Source of the DNA: CAVVST01 sp963750995
Lineage (GTDB): Bacteria; Acidobacteriota; Vicinamibacteria; Vicinamibacterales; UBA2999
Assembly: GCA_963750995.1 (NCBI GenBank)
Contig: CAVVST010000002.1
Location: forward strand, 806,001 to 870,000
Direction of reading: 5' to 3'
DNA: 64,000 bases
Part shown: positions 57,911-64,000 of the stretch, one piece after another
Position numbering within the stretch: the first letter of the stretch is position 1
Layout: the number at the start of each line of letters is the position of its first letter
Notes under the pieces: generated by a model
Told to the model about the DNA's origin: nothing
The model's input: only the letters and a program-made list of their open reading frames with translations
The model's database searches: none
Program-made: the position numbers and the translations under genes

Positions 57911-58372
57911 ATGGCACGTAAGTCCACCCTCGCGAAGTCGAAGTGCGCGCTCTGCGGCGCCAAGGAGGTGTCGGAGCCGCGCGGCGAGGAGCGGTACTGC
58001 CGTGACTGCTGGGAAAAGAAGATCGCGGTCGAGGAGATCGTCGCCCGCGAGTTCGCCTTGAAGCGCTACATCCGCGCGCACAGCGCCGAGAAGTACCTCG
58101 TCTACCACTCCACCATCAAGCGTCCCTGCGGCCAGATCATCGTCGTCGACGACGGCTACGACCTGTTCCTGACGATGGTGCTGTATCCGAACTTCGGATG
58201 GGAGGAGGAGGCGTATCACCTCGAAGGCGATCCCGAGGGACGCACGTTCGGCGAGATTCTCGTCGACGTCGTCGCCACGGAAGTCATCGAGCCGTGGGGC
58301 GGCGGCAAGTGGCACCTCGAGATCTTCAAGGCCGCCAATCCCGAGCCGGAGGACTGGAACGGCGAAATGTAA
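57911..58372 (+). CDS. Conserved protein with N-terminal zinc knuckles
   Basis: 153 residues from ATG 57911. KCALCGAKEVSEPRGEERYC followed by RDCWEKK gives CxxC...CxxC. The rest is a mixed fold: VEEIVAREFALKRYIRAHSA, KRPCGQIIVVDDGYDLFLTM and EEEAYHLEGDPEGRTFGEIL. No enzyme motif. Starts 44 bp after the phosphorylase. Function unknown. Confidence 0.7.
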   Translation: MARKSTLAKSKCALCGAKEVSEPRGEERYCRDCWEKKIAVEEIVAREFALKRYIRAHSAEKYLVYHSTIKRPCGQIIVVDDGYDLFLTMVLYPNFGWEEEAYHLEGDPEGRTFGEILVDVVATEVIEPWGGGKWHLEIFKAANPEPEDWNGEM

Positions 58373-58428
58373 CGGCCTATAATCCCCGATGACGGGACGT
58401 TTCCGCTCCCGTCGGGAGGACTCCTTCA

Positions 58429-58893
58429 ATGAAGCTTCAGAAGTTCGTGGTGGCGCTGGCCGGCGTCATCCTGGCCGTCTCGGGTGTGTCCGCTCAGGCC
58501 CCGAATCCGGCCGCAGCCGCTCCGGCCGCGGCGCAAGCGCCGGCGGCCAAGCCCCGGCTCGTGGCTCCGGTGCGCGGCGTGGCGCAGCTGGGCTACACCA
58601 AGCCGGTCGTGAAGCGCGGGACGATCGGCGGCAAGGCTTTCGTCATCACCACGATCCAGGTGAAGAACATGGCCACCGGCGCGATCGCCGGCTTGAAGGT
58701 CGATGAATTCTGGTACGACAAGGCGGGAAACCCGGTTACGGGCGACAACTACCGTCATCCGCGGCCGCTGCAGCCGGGCGAGGTGATTACGATCACCCTC
58801 GAAACCCCGAGCAACCCCGCGATGAATCGTAATCAGTACAACTTCTCGCACGCCAACGGCGAGATCAAGGCCACGCTGCAGCCGAAACTGTAG
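58429..58893 (+). CDS. Small exported protein, Ala/Pro-rich linker
   Basis: 154 residues. Signal peptide MKLQKFVVALAGVILAVSGV-SAQA, a Pro/Ala linker, then a beta-sandwich-like domain: VAQLGYTKPVVKRGTIGGKA, VITTIQVKNMATGAIAGLKV, EVITITLETPSNPAMNRNQY. It resembles FxLYD-type or small immunoglobulin-like exported domains. RBS GGGAGGA. Its end overlaps the convergent DUF4870-like gene by 29 bases. Confidence 0.75.
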   Translation: MKLQKFVVALAGVILAVSGVSAQAPNPAAAAPAAAQAPAAKPRLVAPVRGVAQLGYTKPVVKRGTIGGKAFVITTIQVKNMATGAIAGLKVDEFWYDKAGNPVTGDNYRHPRPLQPGEVITITLETPSNPAMNRNQYNFSHANGEIKATLQPKL

Positions 58894-59263
58894 GCCGGCT
58901 CAAACGTTCAGCCCAGTCGGCGGCGACGGGGATCCTCCACCCTTCGCCGCAGGCTGCCTTCCACATCGAGACAGCCGACAGCACGACACCCGCCAGCCAC
59001 GTGAGCGCCGCCGCGCTCGCGAAGATCGCGAACATCGACGGCATGAACGAGAGCGAGAGCACGGCGAACGCCGCGCAGAATGCAATCAGCAGCGCGATGG
59101 CGCCAAAAGCAATGACCGCCTGCGCCGCGTGAAAGCGGACGTAACGATCGCGCCGCTCGAGCCACCAGAAGATGCTGCCGGTGACCCACCAGCCGCTATA
59201 GGCGAGCGCGGCCGCAACGGGTGACGACAGACCGGTCGAGCTGTTAATCGGGTCGGGGGTCAT
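58865..59263 (-). CDS. DUF4870-like membrane protein
   Basis: About 132 residues from ATG 59263 (MTPDPINSSTGLSSPVAAAL). Helices: AAALAYSGWWVTGSIFWWLE, then RDRYVRFHAAQAVIAFGAIA (the family R-x-V-R-F-H-A-A-Q motif), AFCAAFAVLSLSFMPSMFAI and ALTWLAGVVLSAVSMWKAA. The first residues, including the start codon, are encoded by the GGGTCGGGGGTCATTTTT repeat, so the true start may be further in. Confidence 0.75.
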   Translation of the reverse strand: MTPDPINSSTGLSSPVAAALAYSGWWVTGSIFWWLERRDRYVRFHAAQAVIAFGAIALLIAFCAAFAVLSLSFMPSMFAIFASAAALTWLAGVVLSAVSMWKAACGEGWRIPVAADWAERLSRPTVSAAAWP

Positions 59264-59322
59264 TTTTCCAGGACAGTGCAAATCCAGATCCGCGGCGCCC
59301 TCGAAAAATGACCCGAGACCCC
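59250..59322. repeat. Inverted pair of GGGTCGGGGGTCATTTTT repeats
   Basis: GGGTCGGGGGTCATTTTTC (59250-59268) faces GAAAAATGACCCGAGACCCC (59303-59322): 16 or more complementary bases with a 34-nt spacer. A third single unit, AAAAATGACCCCCGACCCC, is at 61298-61316. A strong hairpin between two minus-strand genes, ending in a T-rich run on each side. Confidence 0.75.
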
Positions 59323-59334
59323 ATTTTTTGAAGG

Positions 59335-60525
59335 TTATCGAGGCTGTGCCGTGCGTCCACCGTCGGAGCTGCCCGAACCGCTCGAGGAACCACCGCTCGA
59401 AGACGCACCGCCGTCCGGCGATGGGCTCCCGCCGCTCGACTGCGTCGCACCAGAAGACGTCGTCGCACCAGAAGACGTCATTGTGCCGCGGCCAGAAGAC
59501 GAGGCACCGGTACTCGACCCGCTCGAGCTGTTCCCGCTTTCAGATCTCGTCGTCGCCTCGCGGGTACGCACACGCGTATACCCTACGCCGTTCACGACCC
59601 GCCCCCCTCCGTCGGTCGACGCGTCACCGTCGTTAGCCGTGACGACGCTGGCTCCGGGGTAGTAGTAATAGGCCCCTGGATACCCGTACCCGTATGGTGA
59701 GAAGTAGTCGCGGTAGTCCACGTAGTAGCCGGGATATGAATAACCGTACGGGTATCCCAATCCCCAGTACCCGCTCCAGAAACCCGACCCGATCGTCGGC
59801 GGGAACGTGTCGATGCTGGTCTGTGCGCGACGTTCCACCTGGAATTTTTGTGGATACGACGCAGCCACCATCAGATCGATGACCGCGCCCGAAACCCCGG
59901 CATCGTCGAGTGCGATGAGATCGCGTGCGCGGAGCGCGAAGTGCGCGCCGGTTTCCGCCAGCGCCGCCTCGAGCACGGCGGGAGCGACCTTGGCGTGGGC
60001 TTCCTTCACGTCCTCGATCGTGAACGTGCCGCTTCCGGAAAACGGCGCGATCGACGTCGCTGGCGCTGGTCGATCGCCGGCCGCGCGACGGAACCGGCGA
60101 ATGCGCAGGGCGGTGTTGCCAGAGATATCGACCGCCTGCACGTCGAGCCAGGCAGAGTCGCCGGTCATCAGCGAGAGCCCGCTGACCGTGCGACGCGGCT
60201 GGTTCGGGCACGTCAGCTCGGCGCGCGCGAACAGCTTCCGGCCGTCGCGCGACCATTCGGCACTCTGAGACCCCGTGCACCCAGGCTCAGTAACCGCGCG
60301 AGCGACGCCGTCGGCGACGATCGTCTGTTCGAGGACCGGCTTCCCGTCCACCCGCGTCGTCAGCACGATCCCGGCAGGCGATGTCGGTGCGACGCAGGTC
60401 GTCGCGCCGCCGTCGGCGATATCCCAGCAGCCGATGAAGGGGGCCCACCGGACGTCGACATTCTGCGCCACGGCAGGGGGGACGACGCCGAGGAGCACCG
60501 CCGCGATCAGGATTGCCGGTTTCAT
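59335..60525 (-). CDS. Exported protein with Tyr/Gly-rich and Ser/Gly-rich segments
   Basis: 396 residues. Signal peptide (MKPAILIAAVLLGVVPPAVA). N-terminal domain about 20-245 with two cysteine pairs (FIGCWDIADGGATTC; VTEPGCTGSQ...AELTCPNQ) and a helix DVKEAHAKVAPAVLEAALAE. Then a YG-rich patch (WGLGYPYGYSYPGYYVDYRD) and a low-complexity Ser/Gly end (SSSGGSSSGSGSSDGGRTAQ). Secreted or outer-membrane-associated; function unknown. Confidence 0.75.
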   Translation of the reverse strand: MKPAILIAAVLLGVVPPAVAQNVDVRWAPFIGCWDIADGGATTCVAPTSPAGIVLTTRVDGKPVLEQTIVADGVARAVTEPGCTGSQSAEWSRDGRKLFARAELTCPNQPRRTVSGLSLMTGDSAWLDVQAVDISGNTALRIRRFRRAAGDRPAPATSIAPFSGSGTFTIEDVKEAHAKVAPAVLEAALAETGAHFALRARDLIALDDAGVSGAVIDLMVAASYPQKFQVERRAQTSIDTFPPTIGSGFWSGYWGLGYPYGYSYPGYYVDYRDYFSPYGYGYPGAYYYYPGASVVTANDGDASTDGGGRVVNGVGYTRVRTREATTRSESGNSSSGSSTGASSSGRGTMTSSGATTSSGATQSSGGSPSPDGGASSSGGSSSGSGSSDGGRTAQPR

Positions 60526-60534
60526 GGTCGTGTC

Positions 60535-61287
60535 TCAAAAAAGAATGTTAATCCCTGCGCCAGCTCGAAAGCCCGCGAGATCGATCGGATCGAAGCCCTC
60601 GAAGTCGTCGCCCAGATCGCCAGCCGCCCACAAGTATCGCCCGTCGAGCGTGAGGAACCATCGCCCATGCAGCCTGACGTCGACGCCGCCGAACAGCTGC
60701 GCGCTCGGCGTCCACCCCTGGGCACGGAAGACGTCGGTGAATACGGCGCGCCGCGGATCCACCGCGTCGACGAAATCGCCGTCCTGCTGGAACCGGTACC
60801 AGAGCATCCCGCCGCCGGCGCCGGCGTAGGGGACGACTGCGCGCGGCACCCACGCAAACCGGCCGATCTCACGGCCGCGTGGCAGCAGCGCGAACCGCAC
60901 GTTGCCGGTCAGGTTGAGCTCGGTGAGCGAGGTCGTCTGCTCAATTGGCAGACGGTTGTTGTCGACGAAATCGCGGTACTCGGACGGTACCGACGCCCGG
61001 TTCGTCTCGGCACCGATCACGACCTCGGCCCGAGGCCAGAATGCCATGCCGTAATCGACGGCGAAGCCGGCCCGATCGAACGTGCCCTTTTCGATCGTGA
61101 GTTCCCGCTGCACGAACTCGAAGAGGTCGCTGCCGGCACGGGCAAAGACCCAGGACCCGCGGAGCGCAAGGGCGCCGTCTGGACGGCCGAAGAGGAAGTC
61201 GGGCTGCATGGACCCGGGCGGCGGCGCCTGCGCGTGGGCGCTACTCGCAACCGTCAACAGGAGAGCGAGTGCCGCAGCGGTGCGCAT
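60535..61287 (-). CDS. Outer-membrane beta-barrel protein
   Basis: 250 residues. Signal MRTAAALALLLTVASSAHAQ; strands GALALRGSWVFARAGSDLFE, GFAVDYGMAFWPRAEVVIGA, AVVPYAGAGGGMLWYRFQQD, VDVRLHGRWFLTLDGRYLWA; terminal AGAGINILF with C-terminal Phe. OmpA-barrel-like of about ten strands, adjacent to the preceding exported protein (10-bp gap), so likely one operon. Confidence 0.78.
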   Translation of the reverse strand: MRTAAALALLLTVASSAHAQAPPPGSMQPDFLFGRPDGALALRGSWVFARAGSDLFEFVQRELTIEKGTFDRAGFAVDYGMAFWPRAEVVIGAETNRASVPSEYRDFVDNNRLPIEQTTSLTELNLTGNVRFALLPRGREIGRFAWVPRAVVPYAGAGGGMLWYRFQQDGDFVDAVDPRRAVFTDVFRAQGWTPSAQLFGGVDVRLHGRWFLTLDGRYLWAAGDLGDDFEGFDPIDLAGFRAGAGINILF

Positions 61288-61317
61288 ACTGTCCTCTAAA
61301 AATGACCCCCGACCCCA

Positions 61318-63453
61318 TTACCGAATTCGTATCAGGACTTCGCGGCCGGCGGTGGGGCCGCTCTCGGTTCGCGAATGTCCTTCAACGCGGAGCAGGTAGG
61401 TCCCGGGCTCGATGTCGCGCAGCGGAATCTGGAGGCCGTAGCCATAGCCGCCGGCGGCACCCTGCAGGTCGGCCGACGATCGCGACTCGCGGTGCTCGAA
61501 CACCACCCGGCCGGTCTCGTCGCGCATCGTCGTCGACACGTCGACCATGTGGGGCGGCGCGTTGCGGACGTTCTCGTAGAACTCGGCGAAGAACGCGACG
61601 GTGTCGCGGCGATCGAATTCGCGCAGCGTCGCGGGCGGCCCGGTGAGACCAGTTGCCAGCGGATCCTTCGGTTTGACCGTCGGCCCGGCGCTCGCGAGCG
61701 CCGAGCTCAGCGTCAGCCCGCTCATCGACAGGCCCGGCGCGTAGAAGTCGGGGACCTCGAGGTCGTACAGCACATTCGCGCTGCTGCCGGCGCCTTCTTC
61801 GGCCGCGGCCGCGCGCAGCTGGTAGCGGCCGGGCGGCAGCATGATTTCCGAGACGACACGCAGGCCACGGTCGCGTGTCGCGGCGAGCGTTTCCGGCCTG
61901 AGGTCAAGGGAGAGTACGTGCCTGTCGCCCGGCCGTATCGTGCCCTTCGAATCGACCGCCGTGAACACCACTTCTACGCGGTCGCTGAACACCCCGTTGC
62001 GTTCGGTGAACTTGAAATTGTTGACCCGCATTTCGAGCGCAAGGGCCACCGACGCGTTGGGCGCGGTTCCCTTGTAAGGTGCGGCGAACAACGCCAGCGG
62101 GATGGCGCCGGTGGGGATCGGGCTGCTGAGCGCGGCGCTCGCCGCGGGGCCAAGCCTGCCGCCGTCGGCGGAAACGGCCGCGGGCGGTTGCGGCGCGCGA
62201 CCGCGCGGCGCGACATAGCCGCGGCGCGCACGCACCTGCAGACCCGGCCGGGTGACCCGTACCTCGAGGCGGCGGAACCGTCCGTCGCGCCGGTCGTTCG
62301 CCGGATAGAAGCCGAGCACGTAGTAGCTGCTATTCTCGCGCACCACCCGATCGAAGGCGCCGGCAAAATCGTTGCGGTTGACCGCGGCGAATCCGCCGGT
62401 CTCGTTCGCCAGCACCTGGAGGCTCTGCTGCGCGATACGCAGCGAATCCTGCAGCCGGCTCGTCAGGTTGAAGTCCGACGGGGAGATGTCGCCCGGCACG
62501 CTGCCGGGCACCTGGATCAGCTCGTCGAACGCCGAGAGGCCTCGCGGATCGATCGCGAAGATCGAGACGTTGGCCCGCGTCGCCGCGGCCGCGGCGTCTT
62601 TGGCGAGATCGTTCACCAGCCCGGCGGAACTGTTGGCGAACACGTCGTAGATGTCGTAGCTGATCCCTTCGCTGATGAGCAGCAATGTCTTGCGCCGACC
62701 GCGAATTCCCTCCATGAACTCCGCCAGCTTGCGGATCTGCGTCAACGACGTCCGTGCGTTGTAGGCGCGCTCCTGTTCGAACGGATCGCCCGGGATGCCC
62801 GACAGGTTCGACGGGTTGGCCGCGCCCGATCCCCGCGGCGCCGAGCGGAAGTCTCCCGGCGGCCGGTTGCCGAGCGCCTCGGCGATCGCCAGCGCCTCCG
62901 GCTGCAGGTTCCGCCCCGAGAAGCGATCGATCGCCGCCAGCAGCAGCCGGCGGCTGTTGGTGAATTCGGTGCCGTCCTGGCCGCCGCTGGTGAACACCAC
63001 CGCGGCGAGGTCGTTGGTGCCGAAATTCTGCTCGATGAAATTCTTCAGGGCCGCCTTGACGCGGGGCGTGGTCGTGAACGTCGTGTGCAGATCGTCGAGG
63101 ACGATCATGTAGATACGTCCTTCGGTGCCGGTATTGCTCCGGACGTCCGGCTCAATCGGGGCGTTCGCAAAGAGCGGCCGCTGGGCGCGTTCGATCGGAA
63201 TGTTGATCGTCGAGAAGGTGGTGATCTTCTGCGGCCGGCCGTCCTCCCGCACCTCGAAGTCGTTGATCGTGAGATCGGTGACGGCGTTGCCCTGCGCATC
63301 GGTGACCACCGCGTCTACCTCGACGTAGTTGACTTCGACGCGGAAGGTCGGCGGCGGCGGCTCCTGGGGAGCTGCCTGGGGCGGCTGCCCCTGCTGGGCG
63401 GCCAGCGTCGCCGCACCAAGCGAGCCGAGGAGGACGGCAACTGGTATTCGCAT
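61318..63453 (-). CDS. VWFA-related acidobacterial-type secreted protein
   Basis: 711 residues from ATG 63453 (MRIPVAVLLGSLGAATLAAQ). After a Pro/Gln-rich linker, FRVEVNYVEVDAVVTDAQGN and VTDLTINDFEVREDGRPQKI are the family opener. The VWA domain begins YMIVLDDLHTTF (metal-site D...) and includes RRKTLLLISEGISYDIYDVF and FAAVNRNDFAGAFDRVVREN with YYVLGFYPAND. C-terminal beta domains follow. Members are abundant in Acidobacteria; probably periplasmic or surface adhesion, not proven. Confidence 0.92.
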   Translation of the reverse strand: MRIPVAVLLGSLGAATLAAQQGQPPQAAPQEPPPPTFRVEVNYVEVDAVVTDAQGNAVTDLTINDFEVREDGRPQKITTFSTINIPIERAQRPLFANAPIEPDVRSNTGTEGRIYMIVLDDLHTTFTTTPRVKAALKNFIEQNFGTNDLAAVVFTSGGQDGTEFTNSRRLLLAAIDRFSGRNLQPEALAIAEALGNRPPGDFRSAPRGSGAANPSNLSGIPGDPFEQERAYNARTSLTQIRKLAEFMEGIRGRRKTLLLISEGISYDIYDVFANSSAGLVNDLAKDAAAAATRANVSIFAIDPRGLSAFDELIQVPGSVPGDISPSDFNLTSRLQDSLRIAQQSLQVLANETGGFAAVNRNDFAGAFDRVVRENSSYYVLGFYPANDRRDGRFRRLEVRVTRPGLQVRARRGYVAPRGRAPQPPAAVSADGGRLGPAASAALSSPIPTGAIPLALFAAPYKGTAPNASVALALEMRVNNFKFTERNGVFSDRVEVVFTAVDSKGTIRPGDRHVLSLDLRPETLAATRDRGLRVVSEIMLPPGRYQLRAAAAEEGAGSSANVLYDLEVPDFYAPGLSMSGLTLSSALASAGPTVKPKDPLATGLTGPPATLREFDRRDTVAFFAEFYENVRNAPPHMVDVSTTMRDETGRVVFEHRESRSSADLQGAAGGYGYGLQIPLRDIEPGTYLLRVEGHSRTESGPTAGREVLIRIR

Positions 63454-63590
63454 GGGTCCCATTATAGAAACCGTTCCCGGCTTTTACCCGGGGAGAAAAG
63501 CCCGACTTTTGCGCCCGGCCCGGCGTCAGAAATTGCAAGGACGGCCGTTTTTGCATCAGGCGGCGCCGGTATTTAAAGGATACTGACGCC

Positions 63591-64000
63591 ATGCCGCTCG
63601 ATGTGGCCGCCATCCAGCAGACGCTTCGCGCCGACGGTCTGGACGGCTGGCTGCTCTACGACTTTCACGGCTCGAACCCCATCGCCGCGGGACTTGCGGG
63701 GCTCAACGGCGGCGGCCACATGACCACCCGCCGCTGGTATTACCTGATCCCGGCGCAGGGCGAGCCGCGCGGGGTGGTGCACGCGATCGAGCGCCACAAC
63801 CTCGACGGGCTGCCGGGGCCGAAGATCGTCTACGCCGGGCGCGAGGAACTCGAGGCCGCGCTGACGCGGCTGCTCGAAGGGCGGTCGACGATCGCGATGG
63901 AGTACTCGCCCGAGGGCGCGATTCCGTATCTCTCGCGGGTCGACGCCGGCACGGCAGAGGCCGTGCGGCGGCGCGGCGTCGAGATCGTCTCGTCCGGCGA
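63591..64000 (+). CDS. M24-family aminopeptidase P/Xaa-Pro peptidase, N-terminal part
   Basis: 136 codons to the window end. MPLDVAAIQQTLRADGLDGW, LLYDFHGSNPIAAGLAGLNG and TTRRWYYLIPAQGEPRGVVH are the creatinase-like N-terminal domain; the metal-binding pita-bread domain would lie beyond 64000. Other members hydrolyse Xaa-Pro bonds. ATG 63591 is the family start. Partial at the right edge. Confidence 0.85.
   Translation, partial: MPLDVAAIQQTLRADGLDGWLLYDFHGSNPIAAGLAGLNGGGHMTTRRWYYLIPAQGEPRGVVHAIERHNLDGLPGPKIVYAGREELEAALTRLLEGRSTIAMEYSPEGAIPYLSRVDAGTAEAVRRRGVEIVSSG

Noticed and set aside
61375..63576. 733-codon plus-strand frame opposite the VWFA gene
   Set aside because: Antisense shadow with Arg/Ala-rich text and no family resemblance; the minus strand carries the recognised protein.

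Overview
The window is high-GC bacterial chromosomal DNA that looks like Acidobacteriota, possibly the Vicinamibacterales. Pointers are a secreted VWFA-related protein of the acidobacterial type, several outer-membrane beta-barrels, TonB-dependent receptors (one with an N-terminal carboxypeptidase-regulatory domain), secreted glycine/serine-rich proteins, and small helical or zinc-ribbon proteins of kinds I associate with that phylum. The assignment is inference from protein content; there is no rRNA to confirm it.

Two kinds of DNA are joined. About 0-32 kb is accessory and eroded: two related tyrosine-recombinase fragments (1-510 and 24883-25295), a near-complete insertion sequence with ~57-bp inverted ends (640-2279), a truncated second copy (22028-22525), pieces of IS6-type, IS256-type and another rve-type transposase, two 3'-tRNA fragments (Leu-like at 9931-10010, Lys-like at 24791-24844), and broken sufD, trxB, TIR-domain, TonB-receptor and AsmA-like genes. 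Inside it is a stress-type cluster: intact groS-groL, a second groS with a lysine-rich tail followed by TPR and Crp/Fnr reading frames, an Hsp20 gene, a second truncated Crp/Fnr, and a HigB/HigA-like toxin-antitoxin pair. A MarR regulator faces a membrane protein and a CPBP protease across an operator-like palindrome.

From 28 to 39 kb there is a mixture of cell-surface and unknown genes: SGNH hydrolase, zinc-ribbon proteins, a strong two-tier hairpin upstream of a 61-residue protein, an alpha/beta hydrolase, a SnoaL-like protein, an M4 metalloprotease with a beta-barrel partner, and others.

From 39 to 64 kb the DNA is dense and mostly intact, and looks like core chromosome. It holds a TonB receptor, a DUF2236 oxygenase-like protein, a double GlcG/HbpS-domain secreted protein, a dicarboxylate-type symporter running into tRNA-Leu(CAG), PagL-like and DUF3187-like outer-membrane proteins, a cold-shock protein, an RluA-type pseudouridine synthase, a DUF892 ferritin-like protein, a CheB / CheR-PAS / receiver-zinc-ribbon signalling trio, an RRM protein, threonine dehydratase, alpha-glucan phosphorylase, several secreted proteins, the VWFA protein and the start of an M24-type peptidase.

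Many genes, including ones that should be functional, carry single-base frameshifts (transposases, Crp, Hsp20, AsmA, TonB receptor, M4 protease, symporter, PagL, DUF3187). They are concentrated in the first 38 kb but not confined to it. Real decay and indel errors in the assembly cannot be separated from the sequence alone, so each 'pseudogene' here means 'reading frame interrupted in this sequence'.
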